DNA of 64,000 nt from Rugalucina vietnamica. Its lineage: Eukaryota; Mollusca; Bivalvia; Lucinida; Lucinidae. The position numbers and the translations under genes are program-made. The notes below the pieces were generated by a model. The model was not told the origin of the DNA and did no database searches. It saw only the letters and a list, made by a program, of their open reading frames with translations. Below, piece by piece: positions 32,201 through 43,014 of the stretch; position 1 is the first letter of the stretch; each line of letters starts with the position of its first letter. Location of the stretch: assembly GCA_964017185.1 (NCBI GenBank), contig OZ024870.1, forward strand, positions 21,165,621-21,229,620, in the 5' to 3' direction.

Positions 32201-32970
32201 GATGTTTTACGTCCCAGTCAACAGATATTGTAATGTCGGGACGTTGCCTCCATTTTATGTAACTTTTACCCAAAATTAGTGGTAGAGCGTCGGACTCCAA
32301 ATGGAAAGGTCCTGAGTTCGACCCCCACAGGCGTCACCGTGTTGTGTCCTTGAGCAAGACACATTAACTCCCTACAGTACTGGTTAAACCCAGGAGGCGT
32401 TGGCTCTGTCCCGACATGACTGAAAAATTGTTGACTGGGACGTTAAGCCTCAACACAAACAAACAAAATTAGGGCGTATGACATCCAGAATGTGCTTCAA
32501 AGATAACTATCAAAGCGAGGGTATTCTGGGAAATCGGAAAAATATTATCGGTTTAGATTCATTTTCTAACCAACGTTTAATACATTTGACCCCATTTGGA
32601 TTGTACTAGTCTTTGTATAGACTACCCTGGTAAAAGTTGCAAAAGTTACAAAAAGTCTCTTTGGCTCCATGTTGCTTAATCTACAGGGTCACTGAAGAGG
32701 CTTAAGTAGCCGAAACCGCGGTATGGCCCAGCTCCCTTTCTCATCTATATGTTCACTGCTCTTAAAGGATCTGTTTTATTTTTATTCAAATATAACCACC
32801 AAAGTAAGACAATACGGCTTATATCTATGGATGGTTTGACTTGAACCACTTTTCCGTGGCAAGCTTAGACCTTAGCGGTTAACCAGTGATCAGACGGTCA
32901 GTCAGTAGCGTAGAAGATTTGCTTGGAGGCATAAGCAATCCATCTAATTCTCTGGGCCACAATGGGCGAT
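32200..32970 (-). repeat. SINE-like repeat, family 4, split by later insertions
   Basis: 32,205-32,278 (complement of the GTCCCGACATGACC tail) and 32,815-32,970 (complement of the CAAACCATCCATAGATATAA to GCCCATTGTGGCCCAG part) are the two ends of one copy. Family-1 SINE (32,280-32,463) interrupts it with a clean duplication; a further unknown segment lies at about 32,520-32,800. Confidence 0.6.
32280..32463 (+). mobile_element. tRNA-derived SINE, family 1, with target duplication
   Basis: GGTAGAGCGTCGGACTCC (A-box side), GGTCCTGAGTTCGACCCCC (B box), TGTCCTTGAGCAAGACAC, GGCTCTGTCCCGACATGAC, GGGACGTTAAGCC and an ACAAACAAAC tail. CAAAATTAG occurs on both sides (32,271-32,279 and 32,464-32,472), a 9-bp target-site duplication typical of LINE-driven retroposition. 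Only the first few bases of the tRNA-like head are missing. Confidence 0.8.
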
Positions 32971-33289
32971 GAACAAGATGTTTAGCTCTTTCCCAGCAAG
33001 GTAGACAACAGTTCAAATGGCTAGGGGCCATACAGAAGGAAGAAAATTTGAATTTATTGCTTTGAATGTGTCATGCCATGTTTGTTGTTACCATGTTTTA
33101 AGGGCCCCAAGGAAGATTGGTTCTGCAAATGTCACCCTCGTAAAATAAAGAATGTACTTACTTTACTTACCTACTTACTGACTTAGTAACCAAAGAACGT
33201 CAAACATATAAATCTACGAGAAATTTTTTATTTTGTCAATATATAGTTTGTGGCCCATAGCCATTTGAATTGTCATTATTTTACGAAAG
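32971..33289. repeat. GGGCCCCAAGGAAGATTGG repeat with TTAC tail at 33,098-33,180
   Basis: Second copy of the 1628-1710 repeat, ending in (TTAC)n with small changes. The rest of this stretch has no feature that I can support. Confidence 0.55.
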
Positions 33290-33458
33290 TTACTTAAATG
33301 GAAAAAGGGGTGGTCAGTTGGAAATATGGGCCCCTCCCATTGGGGCCTAAAGAAATGGATGAGTTGATTGTGCCTCCAGTCAAAGTTTATACAGTACTGA
33401 CTGACCATTTGATTACTGATTAGCCAAGGTCTAAGCCTGCACAAAAAGGTGGTTTAAA
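33290..33458 (+). repeat. SINE-like repeat, family 4, left part
   Basis: GGGGTGGTCAGTTGGAAATA to AAAAGGTGGTTTAAA; the sequence that should follow (GTCAAACCATCCATACATAT) is found 2.2 kb away at 35,691. The copy is split by the hAT-like fragment. Confidence 0.75.
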
Positions 33459-35690
33459 CAGGGTTCCCACGCTTTTGTATAAACTAAATTCCAGGACTTT
33501 TCCATGACCTTTCCAGGCCAGATGTGTAATTTTCAAGGTTTGACCACAACAAATTTCCAGGACTTTTCCAGGTTAATATCAAGCAAACGAACGAACTGAT
33601 AAGCGAAAACTGTACATCCATTGACATTTTTCAATCAAGGGATTTATAAAGACACATTGGATTTCGTGTTTGTCGAAGAACTTTCTTAGAACAAATGGGA
33701 AATATGCAATTCATGCTTGCATTTTGTATGACCCTCGACATATCACAAGAATACTGTGACCTTCGACAAAGGCAATTTTCATAAAAATAAGTAGCAGATC
33801 ATTGCTTTTGGGTAAAAGTTTTCTTCAGACATGACAATTTATGTACATTTTCTTTAAGTTCCGTGAAGGTAGCTGAGTGGCCATCTTTTTGAAAATAGCT
33901 GTTACCTTGGTTTACCATGGTTTTACTATATTTGTTGGTTTAATTGTTTTCCATTTGGATTGCATGGACATATGTTTGTTTCTTATTGTACCAGTTCCTT
34001 GTCATTGCTTACTCGTATTGTTTTAAGACAGATTTAAAACAATGTTTGCTTGTTGTTTTTTACATGCCATTAACATTACAGTGGAAAGGCAGAATTTTTT
34101 TTCTTCAGTAAAACTCCACAGCATTTAGATCTAAGCCAAATCAAAAGCTCATTTATGGATTCATTTTTAAATTAGCTTAACGATCACAACAAAAAAAAAA
34201 CAAATATTTAATCATTGCTTAAAACATTTACTCCTTAGATCCAGTTAGGCCAACCTTAAAAATGTTTGGTTGCTATTTACAAAAAGACCCCATCTTTTTT
34301 ACAACCAGTATATTTGGCAATTTTGATATTTTAATTTGTATTTGTTGTAAGTCATTTTTTATGAAACATCGTGTTTCTCCAAAACATGTTTTCATAAAAA
34401 CCAACTCAATTTTAAAATATAGAGTTGGTAGGCAGCAATCAAACATATTTCAATGTTAGCCTAGTAACATGATAAAACCATGTACATATTTTGAAATAAA
34501 AGCTGTATTTCTTGTTTTGTATTTTTAATGACAACCCACAACATAAACTAAGTAACACATGTATCTATTTCATGACTTTTTCAGGTAGTAGGTATGCAGT
34601 GCGCTGCAGACTTAAATATTTCTAAGCAGCTTTTCTTTTTCATTAAGTGATTTTTTAAGAGCTGCAAGTTCCTGATCCTTTTCTTTTGCTCTCCGCCTCA
34701 GTGCGTTAGACTTTGTAATATGATTTATGCTTTGCTTTGACTCGGCAAAGTCAGCTGCACTGTCAGCTTCTGTAAATAGGGACTGAATCTCAGATTCCAT
34801 AGTTTTACACCGCTTTCTTAATTGGTCAGGGCTTTGTCTTTTACGGGCCTTCCTTTCAAGTTCTGCCTGTGACCTTTGTTCATCGAGGTGGAGGTGATAT
34901 TTTGTTCTCGCAACTTGAGCTGACTGAAGCAATTCCTTGGTAACTATCATTTTCTCCAGTCCTCCTATACTTCTTAGATGGTCTTTGATTACCCGCAAAG
35001 AGGTAAGGCTGTTTTCTTGCATGTTTGTGTCCATCACCTCTTTATTCACTGAAAAGCCCCGTTCAACGGACGCCTGACCATGTAATAGGACAAGCAGTTT
35101 CTGAATGACTGTCCAGGCATGTTTGTATTCTTGTTTATCATTCATGTAGGTGTAGAAGAGTTTATCCACTCTGTGCTCCTCATCAGCCTTCTTGAACTCT
35201 TGGAATTCTGTTAAATGTTTGACCTCTTTACAAAATTTTGTATACTCTTCAAGGATAACATCACATTCATTTATATCAACCTGACCTAGAGTATGTAGTT
35301 TTTCCAACACTCTTTTAAACCTCCTTTTACAGGCCTCATGATCTGCAACGATTTGTAATGGATCTAAACAACACATATTTCTCAACAAACTATATTCCAA
35401 GGGTGATTTGTCTTCTATTCTTGAAATTATATTTAACAATACATCCTTACAGTCTGTCTTGAAGCCTAAGATATCCTTCTCACTGACTTTCTTGTCTGAT
35501 AAAAGGGATTTTACCTCTAATTCAGCAGCAAAGCCTACATCAATGGTTTTGTGTGTTTTCAAAACTTTTTCATCGGCAATATCAATATTCACCAGTTTCA
35601 CAACAGATGTAGCAGTTTCCATAACAGATGGCTTTACAATTTTAGATTTTAAAGACCTCAGTACATCTTCAAGATCTCCCGCTAAATTAA
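33459..35690 (-). mobile_element. hAT-like transposon fragment inserted in a SINE-like repeat
   Basis: The left edge CAGGGTTCCCACG is a hAT-type terminus. The minus-strand frame at 34,612-35,690 encodes a transposase C-terminal half. The right edge cuts the coding frame with no matching terminus, so the fragment is truncated. TTTAAA at the left and ATTAAAG at the right leave about TTAAA duplicated. Within 33,860-34,030 is a diverged copy of the 310-bp repeat; 34,030-34,610 holds nothing else that I recognise. Confidence 0.65.
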
Positions 35691-35709
35691 AGTCAAACCA
35701 TCCATACAT
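34612..35709 (-). CDS. hAT-like transposase, C-terminal fragment
   Basis: 365 residues without interruption. Residues about 190-245 carry the hAT C-terminal dimerisation pattern: HAWTVIQKLLVLLHGQASVE, RGFSVNKEVMD, then a conserved helix. The last 100 residues are a charged coiled coil (NALRRRAKEKDQELAALKK). Upstream helices have no motif I can name; the N-terminal zinc finger and catalytic DDE residues are not present. The first residues (MYGWFD) come from the flanking SINE-like repeat, so that ATG is probably not the native start. An open frame this long suggests a young insertion or a domesticated relative; I favour a transposon fragment. Confidence 0.65.
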   Translation of the reverse strand: MYGWFDFNLAGDLEDVLRSLKSKIVKPSVMETATSVVKLVNIDIADEKVLKTHKTIDVGFAAELEVKSLLSDKKVSEKDILGFKTDCKDVLLNIISRIEDKSPLEYSLLRNMCCLDPLQIVADHEACKRRFKRVLEKLHTLGQVDINECDVILEEYTKFCKEVKHLTEFQEFKKADEEHRVDKLFYTYMNDKQEYKHAWTVIQKLLVLLHGQASVERGFSVNKEVMDTNMQENSLTSLRVIKDHLRSIGGLEKMIVTKELLQSAQVARTKYHLHLDEQRSQAELERKARKRQSPDQLRKRCKTMESEIQSLFTEADSAADFAESKQSINHITKSNALRRRAKEKDQELAALKKSLNEKEKLLRNI

Positions 35710-35875
35710 ATAAGCCGAAGTGGCTTACTTGGGTGGTTATATTTAAACACCTTTTTGGGTGTCAAGACATCCTAATTTTTGAGTAAAGGACCCATAAAAT
35801 CGAGACAACGTCCCAACATGACTATAGCTGTTGAGAAGGGCATTTAGCATAAACTAAAACCGACAAACAATAATT
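35691..35875 (+). repeat. SINE-like repeat, family 4, right part
   Basis: GTCAAACCATCCATACATAT, CTTGGGTGGTTATATTTAAA, CAACGTCCCAACATGACTAT, GGGCATTTAGCATAAACTAA, ending ACAAACAA. It continues the copy at 33,290-33,458. Confidence 0.75.
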
Positions 35876-35879
35876 TGGA

Positions 35880-36060
35880 ATACCTCTGATGGCATCAAGT
35901 AACATTTTCTCAGAATGATGCTGCTTAAGATCGCGGACTGCAAGTCTCTTCATTATAAAAGTGCACAAGACACTGATATCTACAGAACTCATGTCGTTTA
36001 CAAAGTTGGTCATGTCACTTGCTACTATGTCTACCTCCACTGAAAGAATCCAGGCGACAT
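35880..36060 (-). CDS. Possible exon or gene fragment, unknown
   Basis: The minus-strand frame (VDIVASDMTNFVNDMSSVDI, CTFIMKRLAVRDLKQHHSEK, MLLDAIRG) reads like real protein and is followed by a plausible donor (CAGAG|GTATTC at about 35,886). It abuts the SINE-like repeat on one side and the 14.7-kb palindrome on the other. It may be an N-terminal part of the hAT-like protein or an unrelated exon; I cannot decide. Confidence 0.3.
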
Positions 36061-36383
36061 GTCTTCACGGGAAGGATGTTCACTTGTCTGACAAATAAAC
36101 CTCCCATAAAGAATATTTTGAGATTTGATTGTTTTAGACAGATAAAAAACTAAAACATTTGTACTTGGTTTCTGGACATATTATTAGACATTTTTCACTT
36201 TTGAACGTAACTGTTGCTGGCGCGTGCGTTTGCGATTTTCGGTGTGATGGGGGACGACTCGTGAGGGCATATTTGAGACGATGACGAGGGGCGATTTGAA
36301 GAATTACTTGGTCAAAACTACCAATAGCCTAACTGAGACCAATTAAACAAGACAGGCAAAAAAGAAATAGTCCACGACGTCTT

Positions 36384-36452
36384 ACTCTGTAGCTCAGTAG
36401 GTAGCATGTATGGAATAAAACCTAAAGGTCCTGGGTTCGAGTCCGGCTAGGA
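36384..36452 (+). repeat. tRNA-like sequence in outer left repeat
   Basis: ACTCTGTAGCTCAGTAGGTA (A box) and GGTCCTGGGTTCGAGTCC (B box), with a T arm that can pair. The acceptor and anticodon stems do not close properly. Likely pol III promoter-like relic, not a tRNA gene. Confidence 0.65.
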
Positions 36453-36787
36453 CAAAAATTCTTTTTCTATTCTTAACTGCTTCCTTTTTTCGCCCCTGTG
36501 ACAATATAGCTTAGAAAATGAAAAAGAAAAGAAAAGAAAAAAAATGCAAGAATCACAAAATGCACTGCTGCATTTAATACTAAAATCGTAAATTTGTGGA
36601 TTAAAGTGTGTAGTGAGAAGGCAGTCCGCACGTATAGGTTTTTCTTGTTTTTTTTTTTTTTTTTTTTTTTTTCACCGATTTAAGCCGGTCGTAATTATCG
36701 ACAGAAGAGCGGACCCGCGACCGATCCTCACGTCAACATTTATTTTCTGAAGGCTGGTACAGATAATGCGGCTAGAAAAAGTTGACC

Positions 36788-37003
36788 GCCTCTAATGGCC
36801 GAGCGGCTGAACATTCTTAATCACTCGTTCATCTCACCGCTGTGTCTTGTGTGTGTTCGAGCCCCACACTGGCCACATATGATACAAGCCAAGTTCAACT
36901 TGCGGGAGTGCCAGGTGGATTTTCTTAGGGTACTCACGTTTTCACCCCACCTACTGATTGGTGAGCTGAAATAATCTTGAAAGGGACGTAAAACTGAACT
37001 AAA
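36788..37003 (+). repeat. tRNA-derived SINE, family 2
   Basis: AATGGCCGAGCGGCTGAACA (A box), GTGTTCGAGCCCCACACTGG (B box), CGGGAGTGCCAGGTGGATTT, CACCTACTGATTGGTGAGC, ending AAAGGGACGTAAAACTGAAC. The mirror copy in the other arm is at 50,020-50,232, so it was present before the inverted duplication. Confidence 0.75.
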
Positions 37004-37440
37004 ATGCGCAAGACAATAAATCAAATAGTATAGTGTACATGTTCAGATACATGTATATCTGTGTTTATTAGATGTAAAACTACAGTTTCACGTGCTGTCT
37101 CTTCATTCTGTTTATATTTCAAACAGATTATCAGCTTGATGTCGAAGTTTCGTTCATTCGACAGTCATCTGCATGTCATACGAAGTGCGACGATGGAGGC
37201 AACATCCTACATATAGCTACATTACGCCAAGCCATACAACTAATTTTGTTTAGTGTAGACCTTCAACAGTAATTCAGCCATATCCAGTGTGCTGGTTACA
37301 ATGTAGTAAATTAATTTGGCAAGACATAAGTTTTCTTTTTGATCCATATTTATTCTGTGTGATATTGTATGCGTGTTGTTTACCTGGTTGAATTCAAATA
37401 AATATGATTAAAATCAAACTAACATAATATTATTTTTATA

Positions 37441-38321
37441 AGTTGCTAAAGTGTATCCATAAAGGACCCCATGTCGTAGTGGTTCAGTCAGTCGCCTCGT
37501 AAAACGGGTCGCGCGTTCAATCCAACGCGTAACTCCGTCTTTCGGGCGAGACCAAGGTCCAGTATGTAAATAGTTGTTATTTCCACGCGAGACCCCGAAT
37601 ATTCCTCGTTATATGGTATACATTATGCATGCATGATGGAATATAAATGCATTTTTTTTTTCTTATCGGCGCGAGTAACATCGGAGAAGTTTTGCTATCT
37701 GTTACAATCTAATCAGGGCCCAGAATTACACTACGCCCACCTTAGTGAGGATGTGAAATTTAATTGCATCGATTCCAGGTCCTTCTATTGTTACTTGATT
37801 ACAGATAAGGGTCTGATTGTGCTAATTTCTGGTCATATTCGTTTTTATACAATTTTCGCCCCGTTCAAAATTATTTTAGTTCATATGAGACGGATAAATC
37901 AGTAACACGGGGGGGGGGGGGGGAGAACCCTGAGAAAACGACTTGGCACACCCACAAGCAGAATTTGGTTTGTGTCACCCGTGATTGTAAGACTGATCAA
38001 TTGGACAGCAACCTACGACGAAGTGTTCATTGTCTTGGTGATGGTTGTTGCCAATGCGATATTGCTTTTTTTCAATTACTCCATTTTATCACATGTTGTG
38101 TGATGTTGCATCAATCTTTGCTGTAAGGACTTATGTTGTATCGCAGGCATTTACGATGGTGCTGACACTGATAGACAATCCTGAATATACATATTCATGT
38201 ACAGTATATCACGCAGACATTTTACGTGCTCAATTTACCGGCTTTTTACAAACGAAACGACATCCGTGAAACTAATATTGTGCTGTGTTTGGCTGTTGAA
38301 TTTTTGTCCCACGGCCCCTCG

Positions 38322-38362
<41 letters not shown>

Positions 38363-38764
38363 TTTTATCAAGCAGGATCAGTTATCAAACCACATTGCTG
38401 CTTGACAAGCCGAAATCAGTTAGTGTTAACGGCATGTGTTTGTCCTTTTAAACCAGGGACCGCGGGTTTGATCCCGGGATCCTTAAGTCTGTCGGATGAT
38501 ACTATAAACTGATGTCTCGTTTCCATATGACCTTTGCTGTTGTATTAACGTTAAACCTCAAATCAACACACCAATTAAATTTATCATTTACGTAAATTCT
38601 GATTGAGTAAGAAGCTTATGTGCATTTATGCTCGCCCGGTTCCGGACGCAAAAATGCCCATATGAGTAAGGTTAAGAATGATCAAGGTGTTGTACATGTA
38701 GCTCTGTCGTCAGCATGTGTAATACATGTGCACTAAAATGGTGCCGTGTATCTTGACGCTAGCA
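37441..38764. other. Left arm, repeat mosaic without genes
   Basis: 37,470-37,535 is a tRNA-like SINE head (GTCGTAGTGGTTCAGTCAGT). 37,862-37,990 is a reversed part of SINE family 2 with a G-run at 37,909. 38,322-38,360 is an A39 run whose mirror is the T35 run at 48,939-48,973. 38,467-38,485 carries GTTTGATCCCGGGATCCTTA. No supported coding frame. Confidence 0.55.
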
Positions 38765-39800
38765 TAACAAAACCTTAACAAGCAATATACAGTGTTTTTA
38801 AAGTTGTAAAAAATAAATATTTTCAGTTCAACATTTTTATCTTTTTATTTGCTCAAAACATAGATTGTGGGTATACGCTAAAACTGACTCGCAGAGGCGG
38901 TTGTAACGGGTACTCACAATCTGTGTTTTTAGATGCATGGGCATCCTAAGTTGACCTTGCCGTAAAATAGGTCCATATCATCCCTGGGTCATGATTTAGG
39001 CCATGTATGAACTTTGTAAATGCTTAATGCCAAGTTTCAAAATCATAGGCCTACTGGTTCTGAAGAACATTTTAAAGGTTTTTGCAGTTTATAGCCATGG
39101 TGGCCATTTTTACAATCTTTCGTTCCCTTTCCATGAAGTGTGGCTTTGATCGGCTATGCGGTTGCAGAGATGTTTGAATATTTTGGTCATATGCATGTAT
39201 ATAGCCCCCGGGCAGGAGCAGACAAACCCCTGGGGACTAAATATTTTCATGAACATAAATCTTCAGTACCTTTGCATGCTCATCGCGAGTTTCCACCCAT
39301 TTAATTACATTTAACTTATTTTCCCCATTTAAATGCATGCGCGACCTAAGTTGACCTTGCCATAAAATAGGTCAAGGTCATCCCAGCATTATGATGTATA
39401 CCAACTTTGAAGAACTTTATTGCCTGATGCTTCAAACTTAGTTTCAAAATCATAGGACTTCTGGTTCTGGGAAGAAATTGTTTAAAATGTTTTTGCTATT
39501 TATAGCTATGGCGGCCATCTTAGTCATGTGACCTGAGTCATTTATGCAAACTTTCGTTCCCCCTTCCTAAGAATGCTCAGCAAGCAGTTTAACTTTGGTT
39601 TGCCATTTGGTTTCAGAGGAGAATATCATGGAAATTGTTGACGGACGACGTCGGACGGACGACGGGGCATGGTCATCCTAAGCTCGCTTTTTGAACCGAA
39701 GGGCACTCGTGAGCTTAAAATAGGTATACCCATGCATACCAAAGTTTTGCTGTACAAAAGTGTGGTTCATGGGGTATTCACGGACATGTTATCCTGATAA
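38765..39800 (+). mobile_element. GCCTC-stem MITE split by a Helitron-like fragment (left arm)
   Basis: 38,765-38,930 gives the first part of the MITE (CTCAAAACATAGATTGTGGG, stem GACTCGCAGAGGCGGTTG, ACTCACAATCTGTGTTTTT). 39,715-39,800 gives the rest (TAGGTATACCCATGCATACC and on). Between them lies a 5'-truncated hairpin-ended element (CCTAAGTTGACCTTGCCGTA to GCACTCGTGAGCT) with two core units. The same nested pair is mirrored at 47,510-48,540. Confidence 0.75.
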
Positions 39801-40726
39801 CCCTGGATAACCGACCATGCTCGAGATGACTTGAAATATGTCAAAACGTTGTAAGGCGTAGAATAAAAAACTGCACATAAAATTAAGATCAACTTATGTT
39901 TCAAATCGTAAATCATGCCATGTATACATGTATAAAGTTTTCTGTGCGTTCACGAAAAACACGTGAAAATGTAGCTTAGCAGAACCAATGTACGTATATA
40001 CATAAGCCTGTATGTAAAATGTCACATGGCGATAACAAATAGTTGATATTGGGTTTTCCCACCAACAGTTATGGTCATATGAAGACGGGACCTCGGTTTA
40101 TCGAACGAGCGACGCCTAGTTATACACACGAGTGTCTAAAATAATCGAATTCTGCTTTGGAAGCTGTTAAAATGGAGGCATTTTATTCGCGCCAAGCATT
40201 TGTAAAACCGACGCGCATGAACGAGTAACGCATCTTTAACGGCAAACATGATAAGTAATATATATATGATGCGATTTTAGAAAATATTTCGTGTCAAAGG
40301 TCACTTCTGGTTCCTTGTTCCATCAGAATTAGACAGTTTAACGGAAAGACAACGATTTTTATTTTTAGGCATTCGGTCTCGCGCTCAACCTGCGAAACGA
40401 GTCGAATGTTCTTATTAAACTCATTTTGTACCTGTCTTATACCAACTACGTATATATTTCAAGAGGCGACTGACTGAGCCACTGCGAGACAAAGTCCTCT
40501 ACGGAACGTGTTTGCGTGAGTGTGTGTTTGTGAGTTAGAGTGTGTATGTGCGCTTAAAATTCAGAATATTGTTGTCCTGTTTTAGGGTTAAGCAAGGTTC
40601 GCAGCACGTTTGGTCAGCTGGCTAACCTGCACTCCGATACACTTCGTGACCTCGCTCCTTTTCTGTGTATGGAGAGGTCTAACAGAATACCGATGGAAAT
40701 ATTCCGTCTAGCAGCACGTACTGAAA
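39801..40726. other. Left arm, no gene recognised
   Basis: Contains CGTCGCTCG-type palindromic fragments and a (GTGT)n-like stretch near 40,515-40,550. The whole stretch is mirrored at 46,597-47,510. No repeat family from elsewhere in the window is evident. Confidence 0.45.
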
Positions 40727-41243
40727 ACCAGAGGACCAATGGTCCTGTAAACGCTCACCGGAGACCTAGTTGTCACTTTTTCCCCCATGTAAAAGCCTAA
40801 GTTTCCAAAATTGATCTTGCCGCTAAAGGTCATCCCAGGTCATCATTTTATCAAACTATGATGGGCTGAAGTCATCGATGCTACATACCAAGTTTCGTGA
40901 AAATCAGCCAGCCGGTTCTGGAGGAGAAGATTTTTGAGTGGTTTTTACCATATACGGAATTTTCGTTCCCCCTACCCATGGATGCTCCACATGAAAATTT
41001 CTCTGTGATTGGCCCAGCGGTTTCAGAGATGAAGATGCTATCAACAACAGACTGGCCAAGGTCAAGAGATGACCTTGACCTAAATTAATCACATTCCTTT
41101 ATCTACTCCATTAGTTATCTGCATCTACCGCTTTTCAGGTCTCAGGCTGCAATCGTTTTTAAAAAAAATCCATAGTTTTCATTTTTCCCCATGTAAAAGC
41201 CTCTGTTTCCAAAATTGACCTTGCCGTAAAATGGGTCAAGGTC

Positions 41244-41428
41244 ATGCGCGGATCCAGAGGGGGGAACCGGGGGTCCGGACCCCCCCCCCCCCCTTGAATC
41301 TGAAAATTTTACCTAAAAAGGTAATTTTGGGATTTTTTTGGGGTTGGACCCCCCTCCCCTAGTCTGCGACAATATTTTACCATTTTGGTTGGACCCCCTC
41401 TCGTAAAAATGTCTGAATCCGCGCATAA
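41244..41428. mobile_element. Short TIR element, GCGCGGATCC ends
   Basis: ATGCGCGGATCCAGA at the left and TCTGAATCCGCGCAT at the right form a 15-bp TIR with one mismatch. Inside are C-runs and two GGACCCCC boxes around a TTACC-TAAAAA-GGTAA hairpin. In the other arm the mirror copy (46,400-46,560) lacks one end because of the 509-bp deletion. Confidence 0.7.
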
Positions 41429-41687
41429 AAATCATCCAAGGGTCATCATTTGATCAGATTATGATGGGCTGGAGTCATCGATGCTACATACCGATTTTCG
41501 TGAAAATCGGCCTGCCGGCTCTGGTGAAGAAGATTTTTGAGTGGTTTTAGCAATATATGGGCGTGGCGGCCATCTTGGTCATGTAACCCAGATTTCAGAA
41601 ACAAACTTTCGTTCCCCCTACCCATAGATGCTCCACATAAAATTTCACTTTGATTGGCCAAGCGGTTTCAGAGATGAAGATTTTTTT

Positions 41688-41935
41688 TTTTTATATTCAG
41701 TTTAACGTCCCTTTCAAGATTATTTCAGCTCATATGAAACGGGTCAATCAGTAGGTGGGGCGAAAACGAGAGAACCCCGAGAAAAACCACCTGGCACACC
41801 CGCAAGCAGAACTTGGCTTGTCTCACATGTGGCCAGTGCGGGGCGCGATCCTACACCAGACACATCGGTGAGATGATCGAGTGATTAAGAAACAGCGCTC
41901 TCAACCGCTCGACCACGGGGGCCGCCATGAAGATG
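41688..41935 (-). repeat. tRNA-derived SINE, family 2
   Basis: Minus strand: GGTCGAGCGGTTGAGAGCGC (A box), GGATCGCGCCCCGCACTGGC (B-box region), CGGGTGTGCCAGGTGGTTTT, GAAAGGGACGTTAAACTGAA. Mirror copy at 45,934-46,146. Confidence 0.75.
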
Positions 41936-43014
41936 TTTGAAAAGTATGTATGAACAACAGACTGGCCAAGGTCAAGAGATGACCTTGACCTAAATTAATT
42001 ACATACTTACATCTACTCCATTAGTTGTCTGCATCTGCCTTTTTTCAGGTCTCAGGCTCCAATCGTTTTCGAAAAATCCATAGTTTTCACTTTTTCCCAT
42101 GTAACAGCCTGTTTCCAAAATTGACTTTGCCATAAAACAGGTCAAGGGCATCCCAGGTTCATCATTTTATCAAACTATAATGAGCTGGAGTCACTGATGC
42201 TTACATACCAAGTTTCGGCCTGCCGGTTCTGGAGAAGAAAATGTTTTGATTGGTTTTTACCATATATGGGCATGGCGCCCATCTTTGTCATGTGACTCGG
42301 ATTTCATGATCAAACTTTCGCTCCCCCTACCCATGGATGCTCCACATAAAATTTCAAGTTGATTGGCCAAGCGGTTTCAGAGATGAAGATGTTTGAAAAG
42401 TGTGTATGGAAAACAGACTGGCCAAGGTCAAGAGATGACCTTGACCTAATTTAATCACATGCCTTCAACTACTCCATTAGTTGTCTGCATCTACATCTTT
42501 TCATGTCTCTGGTTGCAATCATTTTCAAAAAAATCCATAGTTTTCACTTTTTCCCATGTAAAAGCCTTTGTTTCCAAAATTGACCTTGCCGTAAAATAGG
42601 TCAAGGTCATCCCAGGGTCATCATTTTGTCAAACTTTGATGGACTTGAGTCATTGATGGTAAATACCAAGTTTCGTGGAAATCGGCCCGCCGGTTCTGGA
42701 GAAGAAGATTTTTGTGTGGTTTTTACCATATATGGACGTGGCGGCCATCTTGGTCATGTGACATGGATTTTGCGATCAAACTTGAAATGCCGATACACAA
42801 GGAGGCCCCACATAAAATTTCAACCTGATTGGCCAAGTGGTTTCAGAGAAGAAGATCTTTGAAATTGTGGACGACGACGAAGACGGACGACGGACGACGG
42901 ATCATGGCCATCCTATAAGCTCTCCTTGTGAGCCTTCGGCTCAGGTGAGCTAAAAAAAAAAGACTAGATGTTTCTCAGTTTTATAATCATTTATTTACTT
43001 GAAAATAACATTGT

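Larger units (their letters stand above)
36186..37440 (+). repeat. Outer terminal inverted repeat, left
   Basis: From the terminus: a GTGATGGGGGACGACTCGTG box, tRNA-like segment, GCCCCTGTGACAATATAGC, a SINE of family 2 (36,788-37,003), CACGTGCTGTCTC and TTCAAATAAATATGATTAAA. It matches the complement of 49,590-50,845 closely, and the inner repeats 43,015-43,966 / 44,117-44,965 more distantly. Confidence 0.8.
40727..42951 (+). mobile_element. Hairpin-ended Helitron-like element, core type 1 (left arm)
   Basis: 5' end ACCAGAGGACCAATGGTCCT at 40,727; 3' end hairpin with TGAGCC-TTC-GGCTCA and closing AGGTGAGCT at 42,951, preceded by GACGACGACG-type microsatellite. The core has about four units of 430-470 bp with GGTTTTTACCATATATGGGC, GGCGGCCATCTTGGTCATGT and TGACCTTGACCTAA. 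It carries a nested MITE (41,244-41,428) and a nested SINE (41,688-41,935). It ends directly at the inner terminal repeat region of the dimer. Confidence 0.65.

Noticed and set aside
33470..33600. TTCCAGGACTTTTCC repeats as NF-kB-type regulatory sites
   Set aside because: They lie in the end region of a hAT-type element and are best explained as part of its subterminal repeats.
36384..36452. Functional tRNA gene
   Set aside because: A and B boxes are present but the acceptor stem and anticodon arm do not close. It recurs four times as part of a repeat.
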